A DNA stretch of 64,000 nucleotides from Vibrio sp. NTOU-M3 (GTDB lineage Bacteria > Pseudomonadota > Gammaproteobacteria > Enterobacterales > Vibrionaceae), in the NCBI RefSeq assembly GCF_040869035.1, contig NZ_CP162100.1, positions 1,798,001 through 1,862,000 of the forward strand. Reading direction: 5' to 3'. Under the pieces are notes generated by a model. The model was not told the origin of the DNA. It searched no databases and worked only from the letters and a program-made list of their open reading frames with translations. This document shows positions 36,508 to 47,821 of this stretch, in pieces. The position numbers and the translations under genes were made by a program. The stretch's first letter is position 1. The number at the start of each line of letters is the position of its first letter.

Positions 36508-38049
36508 TTACTTATAGATTGGTTTCGATTCCATACTGACAACTCGTGGCATCCTGTCGAGTATGCCAGTGTTGTTTGCCGCTTCGGCCCCCAAGAAGGT
36601 GGTATTGTTTCGCGACCCTTCTTCAGCAAACTTTTCAATATCTGATAGCTTAACCATATAGCCCGTTACACGAACTAAATCATTCGAGGCCACATTCGCA
36701 GTGAATTCTCGATACCCAAATGTGAGCGCGCCTTTGCATAAGTTGAACATCGCTTCAGGGTTGGATTTTACCGTTTCATCAATGGTCAAAATATCACTGA
36801 TACCTGAGGTGTAATATTGGTGATGTTGCGCCGTTGCCTGAATATAAGTTATAGGGTCAGGTTCTGTTCCATAAGGAATACGAACACCCGGTGTAACATC
36901 TTTATCTAGACTAATTCCACCTTGAGCATGCAACAATGCTTTGCCTTCAAGGCCATATTTAACGGGTGTGCTTTCAACAATCCGATGTAAAGTCTGAGAG
37001 ATCCTATGACCCAGCTGATTCGCTTTTTCATCATGACCATACTTTGTTAAGTCGCCCTGTTTATGCATCAGAATATTCACCGCTTCTGCCATACCATAAA
37101 TACCAAACATGGGTGCAAAGCGCTGCTCTTCAATCAATCCTTCTTGAGTCAAAAAACCTTTAAAGAAGTTTGATTCTTCATGCAAATGGCAACTACGCAC
37201 ATCAATTAGCTCGGCCATCAAAGCACTGTATTTCGGAAGAAGATGGGTTAAGAAATCTTCTACGCCAGTCGCTAGCTTAGCAACTTCTTTCAGGTTCATT
37301 CGCACTAGCGTATTGGCTCCGCCAGCTAAAGGAAGCGAATTGTAACAACTCACAATACCAAAGCGTTTATCGCCGTAACTTGCCGCATGAACTGGGTAAT
37401 TCGCAATATGTGGTTTGCTGCATTCACAGATATTTGAACAAGCATGGCGCAGCAAATCATCTGGCGTGATCGCTGGGTCGTACATAAAAGTTAAATTTGG
37501 TGCAATTTGCTTCAGCTCAGCATCCACCTTTAGAATCGTACGACAGATAACATTGTCTGACGGGCCGATGTTTACGTGCATAAAGGCATCGGGCAAGGTT
37601 CGATCCAGCATGATCCAGAAACGCTTGAGCTTCATGTAAACTTGCTCTTCAGTCAGTTTCCCTACGTATGGAAGGAGCACATCATCAAGTTGACCAAGGT
37701 AGACCGGAATATTGGTGACTGAAGGTACGTGATGGTAAAGAATCGTCAATAAATTCAGCGCATCATCAAAATCTTCCGCCGGGCCAACTTCAAGGTATGT
37801 GGAACCTTGCTTAAGGTACTTGGCATAGTCAGGTAATACGTAGCGCGGCTTAAATGGTGCGTGGCCTTCGAACATGTCACACAAGATTCCCTGTGCCATC
37901 GCGGCGGTTGTAGGCTCGGAAAGCTCCAAATATGGTAAGTTTGCCTCCGCTTCTAATGCCAGAAATTGATTTTTCTGTTTAGGGTTGAGATGGGCATCGG
38001 TAACGATCTCTTGGATACGTTGCTGGAAACTATTGAGTTGAGTTGGCAT
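36508..38049 (-). CDS. yjjI: YjjI-type glycyl-radical enzyme
   Basis: 513 aa (DUF3029). Near the C-terminus VRVTGYMVKL holds the glycyl-radical Gly in an RVxGY context. Cysteine-containing central segments (ICECSKPHIANYP and others) could include the thiyl site. Substrate is not established for the family. Pairs with YjjW (10-bp gap) and should function only without oxygen. A perfect palindrome lies ~80 bp upstream. Confidence 0.9.
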   Translation of the reverse strand: MPTQLNSFQQRIQEIVTDAHLNPKQKNQFLALEAEANLPYLELSEPTTAAMAQGILCDMFEGHAPFKPRYVLPDYAKYLKQGSTYLEVGPAEDFDDALNLLTILYHHVPSVTNIPVYLGQLDDVLLPYVGKLTEEQVYMKLKRFWIMLDRTLPDAFMHVNIGPSDNVICRTILKVDAELKQIAPNLTFMYDPAITPDDLLRHACSNICECSKPHIANYPVHAASYGDKRFGIVSCYNSLPLAGGANTLVRMNLKEVAKLATGVEDFLTHLLPKYSALMAELIDVRSCHLHEESNFFKGFLTQEGLIEEQRFAPMFGIYGMAEAVNILMHKQGDLTKYGHDEKANQLGHRISQTLHRIVESTPVKYGLEGKALLHAQGGISLDKDVTPGVRIPYGTEPDPITYIQATAQHHQYYTSGISDILTIDETVKSNPEAMFNLCKGALTFGYREFTANVASNDLVRVTGYMVKLSDIEKFAEEGSRNNTTFLGAEAANNTGILDRMPRVVSMESKPIYK

Positions 38050-38128
38050 TACACATATTCCTTATTGTTTATAAGGACTTTAAGTGTTCGCTAAAGGTTT
38101 CTACAAATGAAATATAGAAAAGTACATC

Positions 38129-38143
38129 TTTCCAAATTGGAAA
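38129..38143. promoter_or_regulatory. Palindrome upstream of yjjI
   Basis: TTTCCAA-A-TTGGAAA, a perfect 15-bp odd palindrome 80 bp before the yjjI start. Possible operator; it is not an FNR site. Confidence 0.4.
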
Positions 38144-38158
38144 TTTATAGTTAAAAGA

Positions 38159-38182
38159 AAGCCCAGTACAATAACTGGGCTT
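38159..38182 (-). terminator. Terminator of the chemoreceptor gene
   Basis: AAGCCCAGT / ACTGGGCTT stem. On the minus strand it is followed by TCTTTT. Confidence 0.75.
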
Positions 38183-38209
38183 GGACAGAACATCGTCGGA
38201 TAACTTTGA

Positions 38210-40093
38210 TTAGAGTTTAAAGCGATTAATTTCTTGCTCTAATTCATGTGACAATTCAGAAAGCTGCGCCGCTTGTGATGCTGCATCGTGCGCTTCATCG
38301 GCAAGATCGTTAGATACATCGCGGATACCAACCGTATTACGCGTGATCTCCGAAGTAACAGAAGCCTGCTCTTCTGCCGCAGAGGCAATTTGAGTCGCCA
38401 TATCACTGATGCGCTCTACTGCTGCCTGAATTTGAGTCAGGCTAACGGCTGCTGAGTCAGCATCATTGACACTGGTACCTGCTAACTGGCGACTATCGCC
38501 CATAATACCGACAGCTTTCCCTGTTGTACCTTGCAATGTTTCGATCATTTGCTGAATTTCTTTTGTCGAAGCATGGGTACGTTGGCTCAAAACACGAACT
38601 TCATCAGCAACAACCGCAAAGCCGCGCCCTTGCTCTCCTGCACGTGCCGCTTCGATTGCCGCGTTCAACGCCAGAAGATTGGTTTGCTCTGCAATATCTT
38701 GAATGGTCGACAAAATAGTACTGATGCTGTTTCCATGAGCTTCCAATTCTTGGATTACTTCAGTCGCTACCTGCACCTCTTGAGCAAGGTTTTGGATCGA
38801 ACTTTGTGTTTGTACTACTTGTTCACCACCGTGGACACATGCCGATACCGCTTCAGATGAGCTCTGAGCTGTGTGGTCGGCATTGCCCGCTATCTCTTGA
38901 GTCGCGGCCGCCATTTCGTTGATCGCCGTAGCAACCATATTGATTTCATCTTGCTGATGACGGATTCGTGCGCTGCGCTCTTCTGCATGTTGCGCCGTTT
39001 GCTGCGCTTGTTCAGACAGTGATGCCGACACCAAACTTAGTTTGGATACCATGGTGTGCATGTTGCCGACAAAAGTGTTGAAATTCGTCGCCAGTTGACC
39101 AACTTCATCGTTACTGCGTGGCTCTAAACGTTGAGTTAGATCCCCTTCTCCAGAAGCAATTTCTTCCAAAGCTTTTGACACATGGCCAAGATCACGGAAT
39201 AGGAAGTTTACTAACCACGACACAACGGCAATCACTAAAAGAGTGATCACAACTGCAGCAATAAACAGGCCTTGTAATAGTTCTGTATGCGCAGCCTCTT
39301 CAGTTGCACGATCCATCTCAATAGCGAATATCCACTCCGTTCCAGGCACTTCTTTGAAGAAGTAGAGTTTTTCTTTCCCGTTACGTTCCGTAGTTTCAAT
39401 TCGACCTGATTTCGCTGATTTACTGATCAAACTTAGTGTCAATCGGTTATCCAGATCTGTTACAGGCTTTAATAGTAGATCTTTACTAGGATGGGCTAAA
39501 AAAGTGCCGTCTTGAGCATCAATCAACATTGCATAAGCATTTGCACCAGCATCTAAGTTGATAACGTCGTTGATCAGCTGATCGATAAGAACATCGGCAC
39601 CAACAACCCCAACAAACTGACCTTTCTTCCTTACAGGCTCTGCAATTGTCACTAAAAGAGCATTGGTAATAGCATCTTGGTATGCAGTCGTAATGATTTG
39701 CTTTCCTGCGCTGTCAGCATCTTTGTACCACGGACGAGTACGAGGATCATAACCAGCACGATTACGCTCTGGGTGAGAGCGATGCATTTCTCCAGCGGGT
39801 GTCCCTAGAAAAATATCATCAAAGCCACCAGCCTTTCGTGCTTGCTGCAGGTATGGCACGACATCACTTTCTAAACTGTAATCATTAAAGGCTCGAGCGA
39901 TATCTTTTCTGATCGAAATCCAATCCGAGATCCCTTCAGAAGCTGCCGTAGATAAGCTTTCTGCGCGAGAATACACCCCATTTCGAGTTTGTTTGAACAA
40001 CTGATCAGCAGACAACCATGTAAGAGCACCAGCCATTAGCACAACGGCTAATAGGCTCGCACCGATTAATTTCTGTTTAAGCGTTAGTTTCAT
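38210..40093 (-). CDS. Methyl-accepting chemotaxis protein with amino-acid-type dCache sensor
   Basis: 627 aa. TM1 near residues 11-30, a periplasmic dCache_1 sensor (about 35-275), TM2 (~278-300), HAMP (~300-355) and a long signalling coiled coil whose tip reads [20 protein letters not shown]. The sensor shows the amino-acid-binding pattern: Tyr115, Arg118/Arg120 and Trp122-Tyr123 in [10 protein letters not shown], Asp140 in YQDA, and Asp167 in VGADV. It probably mediates taxis to amino acids, as V. cholerae Mlp24 does. The ATG at 40093 gives the usual MKLTLKQKL leader. Confidence 0.9.
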   Translation of the reverse strand: MKLTLKQKLIGASLLAVVLMAGALTWLSADQLFKQTRNGVYSRAESLSTAASEGISDWISIRKDIARAFNDYSLESDVVPYLQQARKAGGFDDIFLGTPAGEMHRSHPERNRAGYDPRTRPWYKDADSAGKQIITTAYQDAITNALLVTIAEPVRKKGQFVGVVGADVLIDQLINDVINLDAGANAYAMLIDAQDGTFLAHPSKDLLLKPVTDLDNRLTLSLISKSAKSGRIETTERNGKEKLYFFKEVPGTEWIFAIEMDRATEEAAHTELLQGLFIAAVVITLLVIAVVSWLVNFLFRDLGHVSKALEEIASGEGDLTQRLEPRSNDEVGQLATNFNTFVGNMHTMVSKLSLVSASLSEQAQQTAQHAEERSARIRHQQDEINMVATAINEMAAATQEIAGNADHTAQSSSEAVSACVHGGEQVVQTQSSIQNLAQEVQVATEVIQELEAHGNSISTILSTIQDIAEQTNLLALNAAIEAARAGEQGRGFAVVADEVRVLSQRTHASTKEIQQMIETLQGTTGKAVGIMGDSRQLAGTSVNDADSAAVSLTQIQAAVERISDMATQIASAAEEQASVTSEITRNTVGIRDVSNDLADEAHDAASQAAQLSELSHELEQEINRFKL

Positions 40094-40271
40094 GTTGCGA
40101 TAGATACAATATTTATATGAAAGCGCGCATGTTATAGACAACAAACAAATGTTGCACGCGTTTTTTTATAAAATCACTTGAAAAGTAAGCTATTGTATTA
40201 TAGGCAAAATATTGACGTCAGACGTTTGTCGGATATAAACAATCTACGCAACTGTTCTAACTTGAGAAATA

Positions 40272-40298
40272 GAAAAAGCCCGGTAATAACCGAGCTTT
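40272..40298 (-). terminator. Terminator of the small membrane protein gene
   Basis: AAAGCCCGGT / ACCGAGCTTT stem with one mismatch, loop AATA; a run of Ts follows on the minus strand. Confidence 0.7.
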
Positions 40299-40301
40299 GA
40301 A

Positions 40302-40562
40302 TCAGGAATTTTTGTCAGAATTATTAAGGTAATAAGCATCAAGCAGTTCTTTGCCATAATAGACTTCTGTTTGCATGTGGAAAACAAACAATAACAGCGT
40401 GAGTATTCCACAGATCAGGTTCACTCGACTTATCACAACTTTACGTCGCTGCTCAGAATAAATGGCGATAGAAATACCAACAAGAACAAATGGATAAATA
40501 AAAAGCATTGCTAGCAAACCTGCAAGATAATTGGATATTGCCATAGGTGTGTCCATACCCAT
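40302..40562 (-). CDS. Small two-helix membrane protein
   Basis: 86 aa, with two hydrophobic spans (about 9-34 and 47-63) joined by a basic loop (SEQRRKVVISR). Family not recognised. A perfect AAGGAGG lies 6 nt before the ATG and a terminator follows, so the gene is credible. Confidence 0.65.
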   Translation of the reverse strand: MGMDTPMAISNYLAGLLAMLFIYPFVLVGISIAIYSEQRRKVVISRVNLICGILTLLLFVFHMQTEVYYGKELLDAYYLNNSDKNS

Positions 40563-40630
40563 AACGCCCTCCTTAAATCCACTTAATCAATTAGTAGAAA
40601 CGATAACCTCAATTTATATAAGTTTTCATC

Positions 40631-41260
40631 TTAAGTCCGAGACGTCGTCGACAGTAAAGCGCCCGCACTCACAAAAACACTACCAGATAAGCGATTAAAT
40701 AACTTAGCTCTGCCTTTTGCTAGGATCCAGCTCGATGACTTCGCACCAAGAGAAGCATAGAGTAGCAACCAACTTAACTCCATCACCATGAAGGTACTAG
40801 CAAAAATCAGATACTGTTGGAACATAGGTTCCGTCGGTGAAATGAACTGAGGGAAAAGTGCTGTAAAAAACAAGATGGCTTTGGGGTTACTCGCACCTAC
40901 AATAAAGCCGCTGACATAGTGCTCTAAAGCGTTTTTCTCTTGAACTTCTCCTTGCTTTGACAGTTCATATTGCTCCTCTTTAGAGAAAATCGCTTTTGCC
41001 CCCAAATAAATTAGGTATGCAGCTCCCGTATATTTGATGATATTGAAGACCAATTCAGAAGAAGCAATCACGACCCCTAAACCAGTAAATGAAAGGCTAA
41101 GAATGATGGTAATTGCCGTTAAGCTCCCTAACGCCGTATAGGTACCACTGCGCATCCCCTGCGTCACCCCTTTTGTCATACACAATAAGGAGCTAGGGCC
41201 TGGTGACGCTGTTAAGATTAAGACAGCTAAAAAATAAAGAATCCAAGTATCTACACTCAT
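40631..41260 (-). CDS. LysE/RhtB-family exporter
   Basis: 209 aa, about six hydrophobic helices. The family signature LTASPGPSSLLCMTKGVTQG is at the start, with NPKAILFFTALFPQFI in the middle. Probably exports an amino acid or derivative (homoserine-lactone/threonine type); cargo not readable. GGAGG precedes the ATG. Confidence 0.88.
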   Translation of the reverse strand: MSVDTWILYFLAVLILTASPGPSSLLCMTKGVTQGMRSGTYTALGSLTAITIILSLSFTGLGVVIASSELVFNIIKYTGAAYLIYLGAKAIFSKEEQYELSKQGEVQEKNALEHYVSGFIVGASNPKAILFFTALFPQFISPTEPMFQQYLIFASTFMVMELSWLLLYASLGAKSSSWILAKGRAKLFNRLSGSVFVSAGALLSTTSRT

Positions 41261-41345
41261 TAGTGTTCCTCCATTAACACTATGATTTTATGAATCTTTA
41301 ATTGAACAAATTTCCAACATTATGTAAACATTTTTTTCTTAAGGC

Positions 41346-41376
41346 ATAAAAAAACCGAGCATTTCGCTCGGTTTTT
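41346..41376 (-). terminator. Terminator of gyrA
   Basis: 11-bp stem AAAAACCGAGC / GCTCGGTTTTT, loop ATTTC, T-rich on both strands. Confidence 0.9.
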
Positions 41377-41393
41377 ATGACTAGCTAAGAAGA

Positions 41394-44024
41394 TTATTCT
41401 TCAGATGTCACATCATCTGAACCTTCTGAGGAAGCTTCAGCATCAGTTGTTGCTGCTGCAACTTCTTCGCCTTCTTCACCCTCTGGTAATTCTACTTCTT
41501 CGACTTCATCGATTCGTTGTAGGCCAACAACGTTCTCGTCTTCAGCGGTACGAATTAACGTAACACCTTGAGTATTACGACCCACTTGGCTTACTTCAGC
41601 CACACGGGTACGAACCAGAGTACCAGCGTCGGTGATCATCATCATCTCGTCGCCTTCTTCTACTTGTACCGCGCCAACAACAGGGCCATTACGCTCAGAA
41701 ACCTTGATAGACACAACGCCCTGAGTCGCACGACCTTTTGTTGGGTATTCAGCAAGTTCAGTACGTTTACCGTAACCGTTTTGTGTCACAGTCAGAATGT
41801 CACCTTCGTTTGAAGGTACAATCAAGGATACCACTTGGTCTTCATCCGCCAGTTTCATACCACGTACACCAGCAGCTGTACGACCCATCGCACGAACTTT
41901 ATCTTCACTAAAGCGAACCACTTTACCCGCTTTCGAGAACAGCATGATGTCGCTTTCGCCGTTAGTAATATCAACGCCAATTAGAGAGTCATCATCACGT
42001 AGGTTAACTGCAATCAGACCGTTTGAACGAACATTCGCAAACTGGTCTAAAGAGGTCTTCTTAACAGTACCGTCACCTGTAGCCATGAAGATGAACTTCT
42101 CTGGAGAGAACTCATCTACTGGTAGGATCGCAGTAATACGCTCACCTTCTTCTAGTGGAAGAATATTAACGATTGGCTTACCACGAGCAGTACGGCTCGC
42201 TAATGGTAGTTGATACACTTTCAGACGGTAAGTCTTACCACGCGTAGAGAAACATAAGATGTTGTCGTGAGTATTCGCAACAAGCAAGCGCTCGATGTAA
42301 TCCTCTTCTTTCATCTTAGTTGCACTCTTACCTTTACCACCACGACGCTGTGCTTCGTAATCACTTAGGATTTGATACTTAACGTAACCTTCGTGAGAAA
42401 GAGTTACAACTACGTCTTCACGTGCAATCAGCTCTTCCATGTCGATATCATGGCTTGCTGCAGTGATTTCAGTGCGGCGAACGTCACCGAATCCATCACG
42501 AACAGATTCTAGCTCTTCACGGATCACTTCCATTAGACGCTCAGTGCTTGCAAGGATGTGCATTAGTTCAGCGATTTCATCCAGAAGTGCCTTGTATTCA
42601 TCAAGGATCTTCTCGTGCTCAAGACCAGTAAGCTTATGTAGACGTAGATCTAGAATTGCTTGTGCTTGAGTTTCAGTCAGGAAGTACTGACCGTCACGGA
42701 TACCGTATTGCTCTTCTAGCCAGTCTGGGCGAGCTGCGTCAGTACCAGCACGTTCTAGCATTGCTGCAACGTTACCCAGGTCCCAACCGCGAGCAACCAA
42801 GCCAGCTTTTGCTTCTGCTGGTGTCGGTGCGTTACGGATCAGTTCAATGATTTCATCGATGTTAGCTAGCGCTAGTGCCAGACCTTCAAGGATGTGTGCA
42901 CGGTCACGTGCTTTACGCAGTTCGTAGATAGTACGACGTGTAACAACTTCACGGCGGTGATCAACGAAGCACTTCAACATATCTTTTAGGTTGAATAGCT
43001 GAGGCTGACCATTGTTCAGTGCAACCATGTTGATGCCGAAAGTCGTTTGCAGCTGAGTTTGTGCGTATAGGTTGTTTAGAACCACTTCGCCTACTGCATC
43101 ACGCTTACATTCAATAACAATACGCATACCGTCTTTATCAGACTCATCACGTAGTGCACTGATGCCTTCTACTTTCTTATCTTTAACAAGCTCAGCAATC
43201 TTTTCGATCAGACGAGCTTTGTTAACTTGGTAAGGAATCTCAGTAACAATAATGGTTTCTTTACCATTCTTGTCTGCTTCTACTTCCGCTTTAGAGCGCA
43301 TGTAGATTTTGCCGCGGCCAGTTTTGTACGCGTCTACGATGCCTTTACGGCCACTGATTAGTGCTGCCGTCGGGAAGTCAGGACCAGGAATGTAGTCCAT
43401 TAGCTCATCAATAGTGATTTCTTCATTATTGATGTATGCAAGACAGCCATCAATCACCTCAGTTAGGTTATGAGGTGGAATGTTGGTTGCCATACCTACT
43501 GCGATACCAGAAGCACCGTTAACCAGTAGGTTAGGAATTTTTGTAGGAAGAACTGCTGGGATTTGTTCCGTACCATCATAGTTAGGTACGTAATCCACAG
43601 TTTCTTTATCTAGATCTGCCAAAAGTTCATGGGCAATTTTTGCCATGCGAACTTCGGTATAACGCATTGCCGCTGCGGAATCGCCATCGATCGAGCCAAA
43701 GTTACCTTGACCATCGACTAGCATGTAACGTAATGAGAACGGCTGAGCCATACGTACAATTGTGTCGTATACAGCACTATCACCATGTGGGTGATATTTA
43801 CCGATTACGTCGCCGACAACACGAGCAGATTTTTTATATGGTTTGTTCCAATCGTTGCCTAGTACGTTCATCGCGAAAAGAACGCGTCGATGTACTGGTT
43901 TTAGGCCATCACGCACATCTGGAAGAGCACGACCAACGATGACGGACATCGCATAGTCTAGGTATGAACCTCGTAGCTCATCTTCAATGTTTACGGGCGT
44001 GATCTCTTTAGCTAGATCGCTCAT
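41394..44024 (-). CDS. gyrA: DNA gyrase subunit A
   Basis: 876 aa. ATP-dependent supercoiling with GyrB. The breakage-reunion domain includes the active-site tyrosine region, followed by the C-terminal six-bladed DNA-wrapping domain with GyrA-box [10 protein letters not shown]. The quinolone-resistance-determining region reads [10 protein letters not shown] with Ser83 and Asp87, the susceptible type. The tail is very acidic ([18 protein letters not shown]...), as in vibrios. Divergent from ubiG. Confidence 0.98.
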   Translation of the reverse strand: MSDLAKEITPVNIEDELRGSYLDYAMSVIVGRALPDVRDGLKPVHRRVLFAMNVLGNDWNKPYKKSARVVGDVIGKYHPHGDSAVYDTIVRMAQPFSLRYMLVDGQGNFGSIDGDSAAAMRYTEVRMAKIAHELLADLDKETVDYVPNYDGTEQIPAVLPTKIPNLLVNGASGIAVGMATNIPPHNLTEVIDGCLAYINNEEITIDELMDYIPGPDFPTAALISGRKGIVDAYKTGRGKIYMRSKAEVEADKNGKETIIVTEIPYQVNKARLIEKIAELVKDKKVEGISALRDESDKDGMRIVIECKRDAVGEVVLNNLYAQTQLQTTFGINMVALNNGQPQLFNLKDMLKCFVDHRREVVTRRTIYELRKARDRAHILEGLALALANIDEIIELIRNAPTPAEAKAGLVARGWDLGNVAAMLERAGTDAARPDWLEEQYGIRDGQYFLTETQAQAILDLRLHKLTGLEHEKILDEYKALLDEIAELMHILASTERLMEVIREELESVRDGFGDVRRTEITAASHDIDMEELIAREDVVVTLSHEGYVKYQILSDYEAQRRGGKGKSATKMKEEDYIERLLVANTHDNILCFSTRGKTYRLKVYQLPLASRTARGKPIVNILPLEEGERITAILPVDEFSPEKFIFMATGDGTVKKTSLDQFANVRSNGLIAVNLRDDDSLIGVDITNGESDIMLFSKAGKVVRFSEDKVRAMGRTAAGVRGMKLADEDQVVSLIVPSNEGDILTVTQNGYGKRTELAEYPTKGRATQGVVSIKVSERNGPVVGAVQVEEGDEMMMITDAGTLVRTRVAEVSQVGRNTQGVTLIRTAEDENVVGLQRIDEVEEVELPEGEEGEEVAAATTDAEASSEGSDDVTSEE

Positions 44025-44311
44025 AGAGCCATTATCCCTCTATTTGTAGATCGTATGTACAATACGTTTAAGGTGCAAAAATATAACACACAATTCGCCA
44101 GTTCGGCATTACTTTCCCTCTCCTTTTATCAGGTTGTGAGCTTGGTTGTGAATCAAATGACGAGAAAATGCACACTTTGATCTTATCTTGCTGATTATTG
44201 GTTATATTTGCACCAATGCATAATAAAAATCTAACAACCTATGGTATGAGCCAACCCAGACGCTATAATGCGATCTCCGATTCAGGGAAGCACTAACTAT
44301 CAGAAGACGTT

Positions 44312-45019
44312 ATGACAAATACACAAAACGTAGACCCAAACGAAATTAAAAAATTTGAAGATATGGCCTCACGTTGGTGGGATTTAGAAGGCGAGTTCAA
44401 GCCCCTTCACCAAATTAACCCATTGCGGCTGGGTTACGTTTTACAAAAAGCAGATGGCTTATTTGGTAAGACAGTACTAGACGTAGGTTGCGGTGGTGGC
44501 ATCTTGGCAGAAAGCATGGCAAAGGAAGGCGCCACTGTAACCGGATTAGACATGGGTAAAGAGCCATTAGAAGTTGCTCGCCTCCATGCTTTAGAAACCG
44601 GCACTAAGCTCGAATACATACAAAGCACCATTGAAGAGCACGCTAAAGAAAATGCGGGTAAATACGATGTGGTTACCTGTATGGAAATGTTGGAGCACGT
44701 TCCTGACCCACTCTCTGTCATTCGTTCATGTGCTCAGCTAGTGAAACCTGAAGGCCATGTTTTCTTCTCAACGCTAAACCGAAATTTTAAATCATATCTG
44801 TTCGCAATTGTTGGCGCAGAAAAGCTATTGAAGATTGTTCCTGAAGGTACACATGACCATGAAAAATTTATTCGCCCTTCAGAATTGATCAAAATGATCG
44901 ATCAAACTGATCTTATTGAGCAAGGTATCACAGGGTTGCACTACAACCCATTGAATGACACGTATAAACTTGGTCGGAATGTCGATGTAAATTACATTGT
45001 CCATACACAAAAATTCTGA
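44312..45019 (+). CDS. ubiG: Ubiquinone biosynthesis O-methyltransferase
   Basis: 235 aa SAM-dependent methyltransferase performing both O-methylations of ubiquinone synthesis. Motif [17 protein letters not shown]; the N-terminal [19 protein letters not shown] is diagnostic for UbiG. Divergent from gyrA as in enterobacteria. Confidence 0.97.
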   Translation: MTNTQNVDPNEIKKFEDMASRWWDLEGEFKPLHQINPLRLGYVLQKADGLFGKTVLDVGCGGGILAESMAKEGATVTGLDMGKEPLEVARLHALETGTKLEYIQSTIEEHAKENAGKYDVVTCMEMLEHVPDPLSVIRSCAQLVKPEGHVFFSTLNRNFKSYLFAIVGAEKLLKIVPEGTHDHEKFIRPSELIKMIDQTDLIEQGITGLHYNPLNDTYKLGRNVDVNYIVHTQKF

Positions 45020-45052
45020 TCTCAATATATGCAATTCAATCGAAGGCGGTAG

Positions 45053-45073
45053 CACAAAGTGGCCGCCTTTTTT
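45053..45073 (+). terminator. Terminator of ubiG
   Basis: Short stem AAGGCGG (45053-45059) / CCGCCTT (45063-45069 region) with T-run; part of the loop also pairs weakly. Confidence 0.6.
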
Positions 45074-45274
45074 AGTTATTTGAATCACAATTTCGAGGCT
45101 TTGATTCCAAAATAATCAGCTCGATCATCACTACCAATTTTCCCTAAAGATCAAGAAATTTTTTTTTGTTTATGGTTAAGAAAAAACCGATCTAAAAGGG
45201 ACGCTTTTCTGCTGCTAAATACCACCGTAGATCTTAAGTTAGTAGATACTTACTGTTTTTTTTAATTTTGTTAG

Positions 45275-45283
45275 TTATCCACA
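45275..45283 (+). promoter_or_regulatory. DnaA box
   Basis: TTATCCACA, exact DnaA consensus, ~190 bp before nrdA. DnaA is known to regulate nrdAB in E. coli. Confidence 0.7.
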
Positions 45284-45352
45284 AGTCTTCCAAGATCTGT
45301 TCCTTGAAAATCTACTCTCATAGCACTATCTTGTAACCCGAAAACCAAATCA

Positions 45353-45368
45353 CCCCTATATGTTGTGT
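45353..45368 (+). promoter_or_regulatory. Candidate NrdR box
   Basis: CCCCTATATGTTGTGT matches the NrdR consensus ACACWATATATWGTGT at 13 of 16 positions. A weaker second site may lie at about 45323; the usual tandem arrangement is not clean. Confidence 0.45.
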
Positions 45369-45475
45369 TTGCACTACAATATAAAGATAGATTTTGATCA
45401 CAAAGCCGCTATCTAATTTACAAGAATTACACAAAAACACGGCTTTCATCAGTTTTGTTAGGGAAATGAAGCAGA

Positions 45476-47758
45476 ATGAACCAACAACTAACCGTCACTA
45501 AGCGTGATGGACGAAAAGAAAGTATTGATCTGGAGAAACTTCATCGCGTAATCACTTGGGCCGCAGAAGGCCTAGATAACGTGTCCGTTTCTCAAGTTGA
45601 ACTACGTGCTCACATTCAGTTCTACGATGGCATCACCACAACAGATATTCATGAAACCATCATTAAATCTGCTGCGGATCTGATCTCAGAAGAGACGCCT
45701 GATTACCAATATCTTGCTGCTCGCCTTGCTGTCTTCCACCTACGTAAAAAAGCATACGGCCAATACGAGCCGCCAACGCTTTATGATCACGTAGCGCGTT
45801 TGGTAGACATGGGTAAATACGACAAGCATATTCTCGAAGATTATACAAAAGCAGAATTGGACGAGCTTGATGCGTACATCGACCACAAGCGCGACTTAGA
45901 CTTCTCTTACGCGGCAGTAAAGCAGTTAGAAGGTAAGTACTTTGTTCAAAACCGCGTATCAGGTGAAATCTACGAAAGTGCTCAGTTCCTGTACATCCTC
46001 GTTTCAGCGTGCCTGTTTGCAAATTACCCGAAAGAAACGCGCCTTAGCTACATCAAGCGTTTCTATGATGCGACATCTACATTTAAGATTTCGCTACCAA
46101 CACCAATCATGTCTGGTGTACGTACCCCTACTCGTCAATTCAGCTCATGTGTGCTGATCGAGTGTGGTGACAGCCTTGACTCTATTAATGCGACAGCAAG
46201 TTCCATCGTACGTTACGTTTCTCAACGTGCGGGTATTGGTATCAACGCGGGTCGTATTCGTGCACTAGGTTCTGAAATCCGTGGTGGTGAAGCATTCCAC
46301 ACTGGCTGTATTCCTTTCTACAAATACTTCCAAACAGCGGTTAAATGCTGTTCTCAAGGCGGTGTGCGTGGTGGTGCAGCTACTGTGTTCTACCCACTAT
46401 GGCACGGTGAAGCTCGTTCACTCTTAGTTCTTAAGAACAACCGTGGTGTTGAAGAGAACCGTGTACGTCACATGGACTACGGTGTGCAGTTGAACAAACT
46501 GATGTACCAACGTTTAGTTGAAGGTGGCAACATCACACTATTCTCACCATCAGATGTTCCGGGTCTGTACGACGCATTCTTCGAAAACCAAGAAGAATTC
46601 GAACGTCTATATGTGAAATACGAAAACGATCCGTCAATTAAGAAAGAGACGGTTAAAGCTGTTGAAATGTTCACATTGTTGATGCAAGAACGTGCATCAA
46701 CAGGTCGTATCTACATCCAGAACGTGGACCACTGTAACACGCACAGCCCATTCGATTCAGAAGTAGCACCAGTTCGTCAGTCAAACCTATGTTTGGAAAT
46801 CGCATTGCCGACTAAGCCTCTAACGAACGTTGAAGACGATTCAGGCGAAATTGCATTGTGTACACTGTCTGCATTTAACTTGGGTGTCATTGAGTCTCTA
46901 GATGACTTTGAAGAACTTTCTGAGCTTGTGGTTCGTGCACTAGATGCACTGCTTGATTACCAAGACTACCCACTGCCAGCTGCATATAAATCGTCCATGA
47001 ACCGTCGTACGCTTGGTGTTGGTGTGATTAACTTCGCTTACTACTTAGCGAAAAATGGTGTGAAGTATTCAGATGGTAGTGCGAATGGCCTAACCCACCG
47101 TACATTTGAAGCCATCCAGTACTACTTATTGAAAGCATCTGTTGAGCTTGCGAAAGAACAAGGTAAATGCCCATCGTTTGATGAAACTAACTATGCGAAA
47201 GGCCTATTACCTATCGATACTTACAAAAAGGATATCGACCTAATTTGTGAGGAAGAACTTCATTATGATTGGGATGGCCTACGTCAAGAGATCATGGAAC
47301 ACGGTCTGCGCAACTCAACGTTAACTGCGTTGATGCCTTCTGAAACTTCTTCTCAGATTTCAAACGCGACAAACGGCATTGAACCACCACGTGGTTACGT
47401 ATCTGTGAAGGCATCAAAAGATGGTATTCTGAAGCAGGTTGTACCGGACTTTACTGAGTTGAAAGACAACTACGAGCTACTTTGGGATATTGGATCTAAC
47501 AACGGTTATTTGCACCTTGTTGGCATCATGCAGAAGTTTGTCGACCAAGCTATCTCTGCCAATACCAACTACGACCCTAGCCGTTTCGAAACCGGTAAAG
47601 TACCGATGAAGAAACTGCTGCAAGATCTTCTGACCGCTTATAAGTTTGGTGTAAAAACGCTTTATTACCATAACACTCGTGACGGCGCGAAAGACGATCA
47701 AAAAGACGCAGTACAAGCACAAGACGATGATTGTGCAGGCGGCGGTTGTAAGATCTAA
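45476..47758 (+). CDS. nrdA: Class Ia ribonucleotide reductase alpha subunit
   Basis: 760 aa. Reduces NDPs to dNDPs with NrdB. N-terminal ATP-cone (TVTKRDGRKESIDLEKLHRV), active-site cysteines in QFSSCVLIECGD, SNLCLEIALPT and ALCTLSAFNLG, and the C-terminal redox pair CAGGGCKI. Followed by nrdB and yfaE. Confidence 0.98.
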   Translation: MNQQLTVTKRDGRKESIDLEKLHRVITWAAEGLDNVSVSQVELRAHIQFYDGITTTDIHETIIKSAADLISEETPDYQYLAARLAVFHLRKKAYGQYEPPTLYDHVARLVDMGKYDKHILEDYTKAELDELDAYIDHKRDLDFSYAAVKQLEGKYFVQNRVSGEIYESAQFLYILVSACLFANYPKETRLSYIKRFYDATSTFKISLPTPIMSGVRTPTRQFSSCVLIECGDSLDSINATASSIVRYVSQRAGIGINAGRIRALGSEIRGGEAFHTGCIPFYKYFQTAVKCCSQGGVRGGAATVFYPLWHGEARSLLVLKNNRGVEENRVRHMDYGVQLNKLMYQRLVEGGNITLFSPSDVPGLYDAFFENQEEFERLYVKYENDPSIKKETVKAVEMFTLLMQERASTGRIYIQNVDHCNTHSPFDSEVAPVRQSNLCLEIALPTKPLTNVEDDSGEIALCTLSAFNLGVIESLDDFEELSELVVRALDALLDYQDYPLPAAYKSSMNRRTLGVGVINFAYYLAKNGVKYSDGSANGLTHRTFEAIQYYLLKASVELAKEQGKCPSFDETNYAKGLLPIDTYKKDIDLICEEELHYDWDGLRQEIMEHGLRNSTLTALMPSETSSQISNATNGIEPPRGYVSVKASKDGILKQVVPDFTELKDNYELLWDIGSNNGYLHLVGIMQKFVDQAISANTNYDPSRFETGKVPMKKLLQDLLTAYKFGVKTLYYHNTRDGAKDDQKDAVQAQDDDCAGGGCKI

Positions 47759-47780
47759 TCACCAGGCTTAACAGAATGAC

Positions 47781-47806
47781 AGCCTCCCACATTAGGGAGG
47801 CTTTAA
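47781..47806 (+). terminator. Attenuating hairpin between nrdA and nrdB
   Basis: AGCCTCCC / GGGAGGCT stem, loop ACATTA, followed by only TTT. Probably partial, lowering or tuning nrdB transcription. Confidence 0.5.
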
Positions 47807-47821
47807 AGGAATTGAGGCACC

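Larger units (their letters stand above)
45074..45475. other. nrdAB control region
   Basis: About 400 bp containing a perfect DnaA box (45275-45283) and an NrdR-like box (45353-45368), plus A/T tracts. Consistent with cell-cycle and dNTP-responsive control of nrdAB. Confidence 0.6.

Noticed and set aside
36498..36638. Extended N-terminus of YjjW
   Set aside because: The extra 47 codons overlap yjjI coding sequence and match no activase leader; the ATG at 36497 fits the family.
45663..46022. 119-codon minus-strand frame inside nrdA
   Set aside because: Antisense shadow of a highly conserved gene.
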